Below, one piece after another: positions 1 to 12,449 of a stretch of 64,000 bases of DNA. How positions within the stretch are numbered: the first letter of the stretch is position 1; each line of letters opens with the position of its first letter. The translations under genes and the position numbers were made by a program. This DNA is from Haliotis asinina (lineage: Eukaryota > Mollusca > Gastropoda > Lepetellida > Haliotidae). The notes beneath the pieces are model-generated. The model did no database searches and had not been told where the DNA came from. It worked only from the letters and a program-made list of their open reading frames with translations. Location of the stretch: positions 2,506,501 through 2,570,500 of the forward strand of contig NC_090291.1 in the NCBI RefSeq assembly GCF_037392515.1. The letters run 5' to 3'.

Positions 1-120
1 GTCCTCAGAGATTAATCGCACATCCTTGTGAAATCAGGAATGCTAGCTACTGTCGCTTGTGGCGTATAACTGCATGCGTGCGGCTCGTCGAAAGCAAACG
101 GTGTTGTTTTGGTGTTAGCA

Positions 121-277
121 AATGAGTTTAGCCTTATGCCCCTTTTAGGAATATCCCAGCAATAACATGGCGGGGGACACCAGAGACGGGGGTTATGCAT
201 TGTGTCCATGTCGGGACTTAAACACGGATCTTCGGGGTGACGAGCGAAACCATGTTCCACTAGGCTACCCCATCCTG
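121..277 (-). mobile_element. tRNA-derived SINE (family 1)
   Basis: On the minus strand this reads from a tRNA-like head with an A-box-like TAGCCTAGTGG, through a B-box-like GTTTAAGTCCC, to the GCATAAGGCTAAACTCATT tail. It is a diverged copy of the most frequent SINE in the window. Confidence 0.75.
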
Positions 278-486
278 TTTTAGTGTTACATTTCGCTGAG
301 TGAAACGGTCTTGTAAAGGTCAACAAGTATCTTCGTTTTAGTATGTGATACCAACAATTATGTTAAATTATCCCGTACTTAAAGAGTATAGTATGTAATG
401 TATACTACCGCATCGGTAAACTAATCACATGTACTTGGCATCACGATCTGAATCATTAGAAATAAGTTTATTAGGAAAAGTGCAGT

Positions 487-641
487 TGGGTGGCCTAATG
501 ATTAAAGCGTTCGCTCGTCACTTGGTATACTCGGGTTCGATTCAATACATGGTCACAATAGGAGAAGCGCATATCTCGTTTCACGCGCTATGGTATTGCT
601 GGAATAAGGACAAAAGCGGCGTAAAACTAAACTCACTCAGC
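487..641 (+). mobile_element. tRNA-derived SINE (family 1)
   Basis: The head GTGGCCTAATGATTAAAGCG and the B-box-like GGGTTCGATTC are followed by the full tail GGCGTAAAACTAAACTCACT. It lies opposite in orientation to the copy about 200 bp upstream, giving an inverted SINE pair. Confidence 0.8.
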
Positions 642-2660
642 AATCAAGGACTACTTTCATACTCTCGTTTCAATTTGCTTAGTAATATACATACCAACTT
701 TCCCAAACTAATGAAGGGTCTTACGATATTGGGTTATAATGCAGACAAACTAACACGGCCCTTAAAGCTTCTTGTTGAATAGTCGACTGCCGAGTGCGAC
801 CCTGTGATCGAGAACTGCATGTTGTTGACAAAGTCCAAGGATTTGTCTTCCTGCTAATGAGCATTACATCCACCTTGCACAACCGTCGTGAAGTATCATC
901 CGCTATTTGCACAAACATGTGTCTTTCCTCGAATACGCCATGGTTTTCCTGGATAATTTACAAACCAGGGATTTGTGTTGGACATTATGCCACCAGACGA
1001 TAATAAGCATTGTCTCAGATTGGAGGATTTTAAGAAAACACACCGCCTCAATCGAATAAACGCTATATTGACCAGAGCGTTACTGGAAACTAATAAACTC
1101 TTTCAAAATAACGTTACTTTGATCAGTGCGCCCTTGTGCGATATAACATCTCATTCCATAAAATGTTACTCTCTTTGACCATTGCAGGACATCATAACAG
1201 TCTTAATGCTTACACGCTAGTTTGACCAGAACGTTACTGGGCTATATACTGCCTTATTACCATTAACGCTACCTTGACCGTGGAATAGATTTGCGAATAA
1301 ACCACCTGACCCGAAATATTGCACTCTTATGGGGGAATAATGGAACAATATTCTCGGGTACTACAATAAATACACTTTCATATGTGAGTGAGTATGGTTT
1401 TACGCCGCCTTTGACAATATTCTAGCAATGCCACGCCTGGGGACACCAGAATGGACCTTGCAACTATCACTCACTCATCATTTGTGTACAACAAACTCTT
1501 TAACATCTTGGCCAGTCCCAAACTCTTTAAGGTAGGATAATAGGGGTAGAGTACACCCATGGAATCGGAAGATGATAAATGAGGGTGTTTTCAAACTTAT
1601 TATCACTTTAGCAAATCTCAAAAATGAAAGCATGAATATATATCAAGATGTATACACTGGAGCCTGTTAGACACTTTGAGTGACAAACGACAGCTGTTAT
1701 ATTTTACCATGAAAAATTCCAATAATGAATTCTGTAATTCTGACAAATGATATGACGGAAAGAGACACCAAAAAGGCAGGATTAACTACACCAGCATGTG
1801 ATGATCAACGTGAAATACACTCCAGTTTGACCTACCTCAACAGAGAACGGTGTCCGAGTGTCAGGGTGTTAAGGTGTTCAGCAGTTCAAGTGCCTAACGG
1901 TGGTTCCTACTGGGGCACAGCATAAGAACATTCTAGCAACAGTTCGGAAACAATAGCGCTTTCACCTCTACCGGTAAGAAATTGCACGCGACGTCGCAAG
2001 GGCGCTATTACACCTCTCATTTCTGAGAATGTGATCCGGATATGTACGACAAGAGCCGGAGGTAGTTTGGTTTATAGCCCAGGAAAAGGGGATTTCCATT
2101 AAGTGGGTGACGTAAGCTGTTGACGATGCCTATAAATAAAACATACATACTATGATTGGTTACAGTACACCTGTTGTTATTTATCATAGTATATCTGAAG
2201 CGTACCCGCCATTCGGCGCTTTAGGCACGTGTCTACACTTAGTTCAAGACGAAACTTCCACCCACCATGGATGATGTCCCCATATCAACACTTGTACTTA
2301 CCCATGACCACAAAGACATGACAGTAAACGCAGACTTTGTCATTAAGCAATTTGCTGCTCAGAAGTCAAATGCTTCGATTTCACTTTAAAAAGTACAAAA
2401 CATGCCGACAACAATGTTTACTCCTCAGAGTACTGGCGTTTTCTTACTGATCCACTCGAATGTCATTTGTTCAAATTATGTTATGTATGATAAAGTAATC
2501 AGGAGCAGGCATTTTAGTATCCAGTGTGTATTAACTACACGCAACACTAGATATAACAATTAACTTCAGCCGATATAACAAGCACTGGGCTACATTCTTT
2601 TCCATATACACATAAAGTAGGTACTGACTACTGTTTCACCCCCACCCCTCCACCCCCCGC
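642..2660. other. Stretch without a recognised gene
   Basis: Only short chance reading frames are present. A tail fragment of SINE family 1 (minus) lies at about 1,384-1,455, with GTGAGTGAG followed by TTTTACGCCGCC. The words GACCAGAGCGTTACTGG and GACCAGAACGTTACTGG at about 1,070 and 1,225 hint at an old local duplication. I see nothing else to name. Confidence 0.5.
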
Positions 2661-2665
2661 TAACC

Positions 2666-2703
2666 TACACACGCACACGCACACGCACACGCACACGCAC
2701 ACG
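2666..2703. repeat. (CACACG)n microsatellite
   Basis: About six perfect copies of a hexanucleotide lie in a C-rich context. Confidence 0.9.
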
Positions 2704-3158
2704 TCCCCCAGAAAACGCATGGAAAGCTGTCGCTTGTTTTTTTAAGCACATGTATATAATATTATATAGCCAAATAGAATAATGACTTTTGCTGAAAGAG
2801 CAGTTTTGTCGTTGCTTAAGTATGTTATAAAATATTTGTTAAAATACTAAATTTATGAGTTGTATTTCTTGTAATACTTTTTTTACTTTTTTTCAGGAAC
2901 ATATAGCAGCAAACGCTGTTAAAGCAACCATTATTTCACAAATTGAAGGGCGGGATATGCGGACAACCCCCTACTTGAAGTCTTGTTTGCTACCATGTAT
3001 ACCAGACACTTCCAGTTGTGTCTTCTTTTCTTTCCAGGGTACCCCCCTGTATATACCTAATGCTTGTGGTATGTAGTAATGCTTGTGATTCAGGAAGTGC
3101 GTGTGTCTGCATGCCTGTGCGTGCGAGTGTGTAGGAAGGAGAGAGATAGAGAGAGAGG

Positions 3159-3282
<124 letters not shown>

Positions 3283-3929
3283 AGGGGTGCGCGCGCGTGT
3301 GATACTAAATATTAACAATGGGTTCTTCCAGCGTTCACGGCCCGTGCTGATCGTTGGCCCGGCGCCTGCATTCCTGAGTGTCAAGTAAACCAGTAACAAT
3401 GTGAAACGGCCGCTAATAATTACGTAATTACTGCATACATGAATGGATTACTTGAGACCGATTTCGGACTATTATTCACCGACTGGCACACCGTCCTATG
3501 TCAAGCGAGGTACTGTTAGTCTGACGTAACGCGATAAGTGTTCAGGTAGCAGGCCAATGCAGATATGTAATCATGCATGGTTCGTGATAATGCATGTTAT
3601 CCAGGTATTACTGATATATCAGCTTCATGTTGACATAGCAGACACTAGGATTCTGTTCGCGAAGCTTGTTGGGTCTCCGAAACCGGAGATAATACTGAAA
3701 AATCGTCTCGTGTGTTCACAAATAGGGCTAGCTTGAAACTTATGGTAGCTACATTGACCTGCATTTCTTCAGGGCAGTCATTGTCGTAGTCTTCTATATG
3801 CATGTTTGCCAGTCCTTAGATAAACTGTACACAAAATGCCTTGTAGTTTATTTTACAACAAGATTACCATTCCCATATCTCCCCCCAGGACCCATGTATC
3901 CGACAGGTTGCTCGGTTTGATGTTTGCCA

Positions 3930-4140
3930 CCGCATTTAGACACAAACCAGCTATATATCGGCGTTCTGTAAATAATCCACTCTGGACCAGTAAACCAATG
4001 ATCAACAGCATGAGCATCAATCTACGTAACTGGGATACGACATGTGTCAACCAAGTGAGCGAGCCCGTTAGTCGCCTCCTACTACAAGTGTGGGCTACTG
4101 AAGATCAGTTTTACCCCAGATCTTCAGGGGTTTGTAGCTG
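3930..4140 (-). mobile_element. SINE family 2 copy, diverged
   Basis: Recognisable blocks in plus-strand order are TCTGTAAATAATCCACTCTG, AATGATCAACAGCATGAGCA, GACATGTGTCAACCAAGT and CCCGTTAGTCGCCTCCTAC. These match the better preserved copy at 58.2 kb. The shared tail is decayed here. Confidence 0.75.
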
Positions 4141-4246
4141 ACAGTGGACATGGGACCTGTTATTCTGGAATGTGCATGTGCAGGCGATGTATAGCACCAG
4201 GTGCCATGAACATGCAAATGCTGGTCCCTTCAGGTTTGGACCTCTT

Positions 4247-4588
4247 AGTACCCTAGGGCAGGAATAATGTACAATCTGTTAGAGTCCCCCTATGTCATAG
4301 GACTGGAATAATGTACAATCTGTTACAGTCCCCCTGTACCCTAGGACAGGGATAATGTACAATCTGTTAGCGTCCCCCTATACCCTAGGGCAGGGATAAT
4401 GTACAATCAGGAGTCCCCTATACCCTAGGGCAGGGTTAATGTACAATCTGTTAGAGTCCCCCTGTACCCTAGGGCAGGGATAATGTAAATCTGTTAGAGT
4501 CTCCCTGTACCCTAGGGCAGGGATAATGTACAATCTGTTAGAGTCTCCCTGTACCCTAGGGCAGGGATAATGTACAATCTGGAACCTG
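4247..4588. repeat. 44-bp minisatellite, about 8 copies
   Basis: The unit begins TACCCTAGGGCAGGGATAAT and ends CTGTTAGAGTCCCCCTG. Copies vary by single changes and one short deletion. The end of this unit is the source of the adjacent 24-bp array. Confidence 0.9.
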
Positions 4589-5395
4589 TTACAGTCTGTT
4601 AGAGTACCCCTGTACAGTCTGATAGAGTCCCCCTGTTACCGTCTGATAGAGTCCTCCTGTTACAGTCTGTTAGAGTTCCCCTGTTACAGTCTGTTAGAGT
4701 TCTCCTGTTACAGTCTGTTAGAGTTTCCCTGTTAGATTTCTCCTGTTACAGTCTGTTAGAGTTCCCCTGTTACAGTCTGTTAGAATTCCCCTGTTACAGT
4801 CTGTTAGAGTTCCCCTGTTATAGTCTGTTAGAGTTCCCCTGTTATAGTCTGTTAGAGTCCCCCTGTTACAGCCTGTTAGAGTCCCCATGTTACAGCCTGT
4901 TAGAGTCCCCCTGTTACAGCCTGTTAGAGTCCCCCTGTTACAATCTGTTAGAGTCCCCCTGTTACAGCCTGTTAGAGTACCCCTGTTACAGTCTGTTAGA
5001 GTTCCCCTGTTACAGTCTGTTAGAGTCCCCCTGTTACAGCCTGTTAGAGTCCCCCTGTTACAGCCTGATAGAGTCCCCCTGTTACAGCCTGTTAGAGTAC
5101 CCCTGTTACAGTCTGTTAGAGTTCCCCTGTTACAGTCTGTTAGAGTCCCCCTGTTACAGCCTGATAGAGTCCCCCTGTTACAGCCTGTTAGAGTCCCCAT
5201 GTTACAGCCTGTTAGAGTCCCCCTGTTACAGCCTGATAGAGTCCCCCTGTTACAGCCTGTTAGAGTCCCCCTGTTACAGCCTGTTAGAGTCCCCCTGTTA
5301 CAGCCTGTTAGAGTCCCCCTGTTACAATCTTTTAGAGTTCCCCTGTTACAGTCTGCTAGAGTTCCCCTGTTACAGTCTGTTAGAGTACCCCAGTT
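4589..5395. repeat. 24-bp minisatellite, about 33 copies
   Basis: The unit runs from TTACAGTCTG through TTAGAGTCCCCCTG. Because 24 is divisible by three, several frames on both strands stay open (192 residues of LQPVRVPL on plus, 238 of CNRGTLTG on minus). I read these as array artefacts and not genes: there is no start context, splice signal or non-repetitive domain. Confidence 0.93.
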
Positions 5396-5399
5396 TAGG

Positions 5400-8390
5400 G
5401 AAACTGAACCAGGGCAGTTGGTGAGAAGAGTCATTCATTCCAGTATCGCCACTCTGAGTCACTGAGTGAGTGAATGTTGGGTTTCGCCACTTTTGTTGGG
5501 GACAAAGCTGGGCTTCAAATGTTGTATCCCAAGGGAACGAGAGACGTGCCGGTGTTTTGCCACTGGGGTGCCTAAAAATTGTACCTTTGTGGGAAATGGC
5601 ACACGTTAAGCTATGGTGTGAGCGGACATTGCCCAATTAGCATCTTGCACAGCTGACCAGCACAAGTGACTCGCAGTGAGGTGCTTCATATATGTGTACC
5701 TTATCATTTCATGGCAATGAGCTGGGAATGACCTGTCAAGGTCAAGGCCAAGGCCAAATGTCGACGTCAAACGACATAACTGGACTGGTACTGATAATGA
5801 GAATTTTATCAGTAGAAAATACACACACCCTGTGTATGTACGTACATTTTGTACTCCATGATGATTTTCATGATAATCAATTTCATTCTCACATCGCCGG
5901 AAACACAGCTGTAAATAAGAAAATCCACTGCTTTAAACAGCCAAAAAATAACCAGTAACGCATGCTGGAATTTATTGCTTCGTAATTTCAAATTATTTGC
6001 TTGGAAATTCTATCCTTGGGAGTGAGTGAGTGAGTAAGTTTAGTTTGGTGATAAACCACAAGTAAAGTGTTACCTTGACTATCCGTATCACAGTCTGTCT
6101 CGAAGTTCAGTTTAACGGACAAGGTGGCTGGGCTGGGCGGCTTGGGTTTTGCGTGGCATCGTGCTTCCCGTCAGTCAGTCTTGGTGTGATGAATACACAC
6201 ATATTCTGGTTGTCCGGCCCAGACTCCATCAATCACAGACCGCCGTAAAACAGCTGGTGCAGTGTTGACCACAAAGAAAGAAGGAAAGGCCTTATCTTCC
6301 TCTGGAACCGAAAGTTCTTTTGCAGGCATTCAACATGTCACCCGGAGTTGCAGGGAAACAGGCTGGATTAAAACGCAATGATTTTGAAACAACCCCCTTA
6401 ACAGTAACATGTATCATGGAAGATTATCTCCCACGAATCAAAATGGGAAACAAATATGCAGTGCAACAACGTGTGAACCATTCCTCTGCTGCAAGTAATA
6501 CAAAGCTTTAGATAATACAAAAAACTTTTCGAGGTCCCTCCTCGGGAATATCGATGAAAATAGTACGCTGAAAATGCCACCAAGTGTATACTGGCACAGA
6601 TCTACCATACAAGAGATCGTCCCGTCATGGTTCACATATCTGAGCACTCTAAAATTAGACCGCGTCTGTACAGCGGTTGCGCCCCGCTGTTTATAGGACG
6701 GGCACCCACTCGTTATACTCCAACGTTATCTATAGTATGGGGGCAAATGAAAACAAGGAACTCCATTTAGTTCATGCCCCATCTAGGCGTGTCACATATT
6801 TACGTTGGACATCCTTTAAAAACCACATCGTCAAGAACACGACCTCTGAAACCTCTACCTCCTCAAGTTTAGTTTAATGATGGAGTAGACAGTCGAGTAA
6901 AGAAAATCAGTGGATTATGAATACTTATTTCTAAATTTGTTTCTAGCAACATTCCAAGAACATCCCGACGGGGGACGTCAGAAAAAAGGGCTTCACAAAT
7001 TGTACCCATGTGAGGCATCGAACCCGGCTAGACAAGCATAAGCTTCAGCCACTAGGATATCCCATCGTCCCATGCTGATTATTAACGCTGTCGGGAGCGT
7101 TATTATTAATACTTGTTTGAACTATATCTATGACACGTATTAATTCATAACTTGAGGAGGGGGGGGGGGGGGGGGAAGATACGTTAGGAGCGCTTATATC
7201 TGCAGATGTATTCATACTGTGGATTGTTGTTACAGTACTAAACCGCCGTATATGAATCGATATCGTACACCAACAACGGAGGTCGGAGATCTTAACACAT
7301 TACACATTGCTACAAATATGTGATGTATGTTTCTAAAACAGATTAACAACTGTTTTGATGCGACCACTGGAATTGGATTTTAATATTTTAATCAGTCTCT
7401 ATTGAAAAACAATCATCTTGGTGCGAGTGATTTGTGAGAAATATAATCATTTCGGTGCGAGTGATTTATGAGAGAGCGTGTAAAACATGCTATTAGACAC
7501 CCATCAATCGACAGTTTCTATGGAAGTGATTGCAAACAAGGTGTACGAGAAGAATGAAAATGTCCTCGACGATTGACCCATAAGAAGTTGAGTGAAGTTT
7601 TCCGAGGATGAAAATAACAAAGTTTCAACCATCAGTGAAATTTAAGTAAGGTTCTAAAAAGAACTGGTAAATATTTCACGAAATTCTGATAATGAACCCA
7701 GTACTGACAATCATTTAAAGAAATACGAATCTTGTAAATACGAATCACTAACTGGGTCCTGTGATATCAGTTGAAGTGGTTCAGCGTAACAGAAGCGGAC
7801 ACAAATATTATTTAGTATTGCATAAGTGAGAGACATGTTGTTCGTTAAAATAATGTTATGATTTTTCTTGTGAAGCTATTCGGGGACAAATACAAAATAA
7901 TACAAATGTATCCCATTAATAAGAATGCATGGTGATAATGAAATAATTTACTTATTCGGGTATGTCTATGACTTTATATTGCTTTCACAGATTTTCAAAA
8001 ATAACTTTTTATTCAGTGCATCGCCTATGCTTCGACATCGCTTGCATTCAGCTGGTGTAAATAAAAAATGTTTAAGTTATTATTTATGTAAATACGAAAA
8101 AATATCACGAAAACCCTTAGTTTTCACAGTGGCACCTATGTTGCCGTCAAATAGCAATAAAATGTACACCTAAATCAGTTTAGCTTACGCTATGGATAAA
8201 TTTAATCTCCGTCAATAATTTAATAGCAAATCTCACTTTTAAAAAGACTGAAAACCGGTTTATTCATGGACGCAACATGGCGAAAACGTTTACTTATTCT
8301 GTAATACTGTTAACTATGGCTGTGGGACTTAAAAATGGCGGCCATTTACAAGATTCTGGCATACACCCCTCAAGAAATTAATCAGCCGAC
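5400..8390. other. Stretch without a recognised gene
   Basis: A decayed SINE piece begins near 5,465 (GTGAGTGAATGTTGGGTTTC). A possible family-2 fragment lies near 6,210-6,255 and a poly-G run at 7,158-7,175. Short frames up to 88 codons show no domain. From 7.3 to 8.3 kb the DNA is AT-rich and unique by eye. Confidence 0.5.
6933..7066 (-). mobile_element. SINE family 1 copy, diverged
   Basis: TAGCAACATTCC, GGGGGACGTCAGAAA, CCCATGTGAGGCATCGAACC and CACTAGGATATCCCATC follow the order of the reverse-complemented SINE, from tail to tRNA-like head. Confidence 0.7.
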
Positions 8391-8394
8391 CACA

Positions 8395-9000
8395 ATGTCA
8401 GTAGTACGTGGTGTGCCTCCACCAACTGCAACAACGTCCCTGACACCCGTTGACTGTATCAGTCGATGTATTCCATATTTGGTGGAGTGCTTGACCTAAT
8501 ACATCAAGACCTCTGAGGGGTATTCTGCGACCAATAATGTCAGAGACATGCACTTTGGGATTGAGATCTACTGGCTGGCCAAGGTTGAATTACTAACACC
8601 TCTTGGCGTGAGAAACCCTGATGTCGCCCAAGAGCAACTGACCTTGTTGTTCAGAGGATGGTCACAAAGATGAGGAACACTGTCTAGGATGGGAGTTGTG
8701 TACCCTTGTCCATTCTGAATTTTTCTGATCGAGAAAGGCACATGACCACCATCAAAGAACCCCTGCTAACAAGTACCTGTTCCAAGATATTCCGTTGTGC
8801 GCATACCGTGTTTCTGCAGAGCGAACCAGGCACGAGCTCGTACTTCACCGACGAACAAACGAAATTGACTCGACCAGTGACGTGTGTTAGGGACACTTCC
8901 CCATGGATGACGTCAAATTGACTCGACCAGTGACGTGTGTTAGGGACACTTCCCCATGGATGACGTCAAATTCCAGTGACGTCGAGCTGGACACAAAGGT
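8395..9000 (-). mobile_element. Tc1/mariner transposase relic (catalytic and C-terminal part)
   Basis: Read on the minus strand, the segment encodes VDLNPKVHVSDIIGRRIPLR, matching the Tc1-family block after the second catalytic residue (consensus DLNPIEH-WD-GRR). It is followed by LGQALHQIWNTSTDTVN, like the family's C-terminal LRQAL--EW region. Upstream on the same strand, ILEQVLVSRGSLMVV resembles the LEQ-GGGSVMVW block, but in other frames, so the gene is disrupted. No terminal inverted repeats were found. A 53-bp internal duplication lies at 8,862-8,967. It cannot produce an active transposase as it stands. Confidence 0.65.
8862..8972. repeat. 53-bp tandem duplication
   Basis: Two identical copies start AAATTGACTCGACCAGTGAC and end CCATGGATGACGTC, and a third start (AAATT) follows. 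Each copy contains TGACGTCA, a perfect CRE-type palindrome, at its junction. It lies inside the Tc1 relic. Confidence 0.9.
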
Positions 9001-9535
9001 AGTTATCCTGCTCTGTGCTCGTGCACAACATGAATGTCTGATAGGTGGTCGAACTTATACCCAGGCCGATTTTAGGCCACTTTGGACTATTCAGAGTGGC
9101 TGTATCCGATGACGTTTCAAGCTATCGATCTGTAAGAACAGTTAACTGAAACTTGATATTTGCTTTTGTGCGGTTACACGTATTGCACACATTCCTCAAC
9201 CTGAAACGCTTGTCTAATAATCAATGTATGGTGCTCCCGAAGGTTTTAAATAATCATAAAAACAAACATAATAAAGATATGAAAATAAATGGCTGTGTAG
9301 AAATTCAATATAATGGGTGTTGTGATAATTGTAAAAGCATGTGAGAGAGGTATGTTAGATTACTGTTAGTGTCTAAGTGGATTAAGGCAAGCTGCAATGG
9401 TATTTCCACGTTCAGTCAACACACTCCCATGGAAAACTTTAACAAACGGAAAACATGCAATGCAATTGTGTCTGGACATATGATAAAATCTTACTTTTGC
9501 TTGCTGGCGATGTCAATGTGTCACACGTGTTATAT

Positions 9536-9655
9536 TTCGGATTCCACTTTCTTAGCAAAGCGCAGATTCTAGTACTTTTAGTGTTGGGTTGAATCCCATG
9601 CGAACCCACACCCTCAGCGTTAGGCACTTAATCGCCAGCACACAAAGTCAGACAG
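9536..9655 (-). mobile_element. SINE family 3 (second tRNA-like head)
   Basis: On the minus strand the head reads GTGTGCTGGCGATTAAGTGC, with the B-box-like GGTTCGCATGGGATTCAACC following. It shares this architecture with copies at 32.9 and 43.8 kb. Confidence 0.6.
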
Positions 9656-9824
9656 AAAGCTATGAATGCACAGTGCCATTTAGGGTTGAGTTGGGTTTTG
9701 CGTCACATCGGCATTATCCCAATCATAAAGACATTTAGAAAGCCAATTTACATTTATCATAGGGGTACACAAGGTCCGTGGTATAGACTGCCAGTTGTCT
9801 GACTTCCATTAATGTTGAAGCCCC

Positions 9825-9885
9825 TGTGGCTGGTGGGTAGGCGTCTGACTTTGACGGCGTGGGTTCGAATCCCTGATTTCTTATC
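9825..9885 (+). mobile_element. tRNA-like SINE head
   Basis: GTGGCTGGTGGGTAGGCGTC resembles a D-arm with A box, and GTGGGTTCGAATCCCTG is a good B box at tRNA spacing. I found no acceptor-stem pairing, so it is a SINE head and not a functional tRNA gene. It may belong to family 3. Confidence 0.5.
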
Positions 9886-10711
9886 AACCAAACAAAAGTA
9901 CCTGTGTTGCATTTCACCACTTTCTGAATGGCATTGTGCATTCGATGCCAATATGGCATCTCACGCAATGTGAGAATTACAGATACAACGTCGCACTGTA
10001 GAACTGCATGAAGATCTCGGGGGTACAAGACAGACAGAATTGTTGCCTTCAGAAGTAGGTGACGCTTATCAGCAAAGAAATGTCGTTTTATAAAATGAAC
10101 ACAACACCCTGTTTTTACTTTCGCCCTACCCTTATCGAACAATTGTTTGATTGTTGTTTATGAAGCAAGTCAAGTATTTTCCACAAATCGACACAGACAC
10201 GGAATCTATCACTATGGGCACTTGTTCAGTGATGTTTGTGTTTCTATCGAGATTATATAGTCGTAGAGAAAATGTTAGTCTTCGGTTGATACCCGAAAGA
10301 AACATTCTCGAAATTTGTTAGTTTGGTGCTGTGTAGTGCTGTGTAAGAAAAACTCATTCATTTCCACACCAACGTTTGTAAGGTAAACAGCTGCCCTGCC
10401 CTTGCATATGTTTGTGACGCGTGCCATAAGCGAAGCAGGATACGCCCGTTTTCACGAACACCTGGTGTCATCACTGTCACTGAAAAAGTCTGCTTTACGT
10501 ATATATATGTTTATGGGAAAAAGTTTACATTTCATAACTGTATTTCTTTATCATTACTCTTTGCTAATGCTGATTCCTCTGTTTGGTTACTTATAACTGT
10601 ACTCTCCATCCAGTCAACCGTGCGCACCTCAGAAACCACCCAACCGTAACCACAGAATATAAAATGACAATATTCATTACGACACATCGTTTCTAAAAGG
10701 TCAGATACAAC

Positions 10712-10751
10712 AGAGAGAGAGAGAGAGAGAAAGAAAGAAAGAAAGAAAGAA
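10712..10751. repeat. (GA)n/(AAAG)n microsatellite
   Basis: A GA run passes directly into five AAAG units. Confidence 0.9.
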
Positions 10752-11176
10752 ATGCGTGTACAGAGGTAATCAGGTAATCAGGTACCTTCGTGCAGGCAGA
10801 ACGGACTCTCGACGACGATTCGGCCGGACAGTCGCGCTCGTCTGGTTGGCACTCGCCTTGCCAGCTGCCATGTCTTGGGTCAATGGCAGCCAAGTACACT
10901 ATTAGGTCACTGACATGTGGCACTCCCGATATATTTACAGCATGATGCAAGACCACACTACACACACGCTTGAGACCTTGGCCGTGCGTAGCTTTATCGA
11001 CTAACAGTTGTTACAATAGTCACTCCGGTCACTACACATGCATTGATCGAACACGTGATCTCACTTTGAATGGCCTTTGAACTTTCACAGTACTGTCATT
11101 TTCAAGCGTCGGACAATATTTCCATAGCTTTTGTGCCATTTGAGATAAAATGACTGAATTTGAGTATATACGCTGG

Positions 11177-11230
<54 letters not shown>
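11177..11230. repeat. (CTAT)n microsatellite
   Basis: About 13 perfect tetranucleotide units. Confidence 0.95.
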
Positions 11231-11289
11231 CAAGAAGACCTGTGGAGGTGCGGGTTATGAGATCCATATTTATCGTAAGTCGCGTGAGA

Positions 11290-11398
11290 TCGTACCCTAT
11301 TTACGTAGATCGATGCACATGCTGTTGATCACTGGATTGCCTGATCCACTGTGGATTATGTGCAGACTGCCACCATACAGCTTTAAAACACCAAACAA
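11290..11398 (+). mobile_element. SINE family 2 fragment
   Basis: TACGTAGATCGATGCACATG, CTGTTGATCACTGGATTGCC and GCAGACTGCCACCATACAGC match the 3' half of family 2. The shared tail is lost. Confidence 0.75.
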
Positions 11399-11416
11399 GC
11401 AAAACATATCGATCAT

Positions 11417-11563
11417 GAGTGGGTGTGTTTAGTTTTACGGCACTTGTTAGCAATATTCTAGCAATATTACGGCGGAGGAACATCAGAAATGGGCTTCACA
11501 CATCGTGCCCATGAAGGGAATCGAACCCGGAGCTTCGGCATGGCGAGAGGCCATCAGGCCATC

Positions 11564-11566
<3 letters not shown>
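11417..11566 (-). mobile_element. SINE family 1 copy
   Basis: The shared tail (GTTTAGTTTTACGGCACTTG on plus) comes first, then CATCAGAAATGGGCTTCACA and GGGAATCGAACCCGGAGCTT, the reverse-complemented B box. The head runs into a poly-C/(CA)n tract at 11,566-11,604. Confidence 0.8.
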
Positions 11567-11594
<28 letters not shown>

Positions 11595-11604
11595 ACACAC
11601 ACCA
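11566..11604. repeat. poly-C followed by (CA)n
   Basis: A run of C of about 15 bases is followed by about 10 CA units. It abuts the head end of a SINE. Confidence 0.9.
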
Positions 11605-12449
11605 CACACCACCCCACTTTCCCCTCTCACTTAAATAGTGATCTAAAGATTATACACTGGTACACCACTTAATATAGGCGGTGACATGGGCACTCAAAAT
11701 GTAACGTGTTTCAAGTCTTTTGTAGCGGAAGTCACTCAATGTGCCGTTACTAAACTTTCAAAAGTACCTATCTGTAGTTTAGATGTGTGACTTGTATTGA
11801 ACCCATGTTCCAAGGCACTTCGTACGCTATGTTAACAGACCTTGTCGCTATGTCCAATGCATATTGCGATGGCACTTTCGTAGTTAGTTTTCACGATTCA
11901 CAGTGTGCACTGACCCTACCGAGGTTATATTTATAAGATCTATTTTAATATCTTTCAGGATACCTGGTGAGGCACTATATTGGGCATGTTGATTAGGAAT
12001 CTTGATGCAGTTTCTTTCCAAGTGCAAGACTATATACCTACACTACAGTCTGTGTAACGGTATCCGTGCGAAAGAAAGATCTAAAACAAGCGAGACTGTA
12101 ATAGATAATCGGTCTGTCTGACTGTCTGCGACCGAGCGATCATCCGACCGACAGTAAATTGACCTCCCACTCTATAATATGAAAAAAAAATATCAAATTC
12201 CCCGGAATCAACCTCAGGCCGTATCAGCGAAGTCAATTGCTTCCTTCCTGTGTCAGTGGGATGAAGGTGTTACGAGATTTGAGTTGTTATTATTATTGTG
12301 GTAGTTGTAATTGGGTCACAATATTTAAGGTTTTAGTGTTAGTTATTATGAGTCACATTTCCTACAGAGAAATATTTAAGCGGCACGCCTCTAAGGCAGT
12401 ACTTCAGAGTTACCTCCCATTCAAAATGTAAACACGAGTCCTCTACTGT

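Noticed and set aside
4718-5465. Long reading frames on both strands (238 and 192 codons)
   Set aside because: They exist only because the 24-bp unit is divisible by three. No unique domain, splice site or start context.
9825-9885. Functional tRNA gene
   Set aside because: The B box is good but stem pairing and a sensible anticodon arm are missing.
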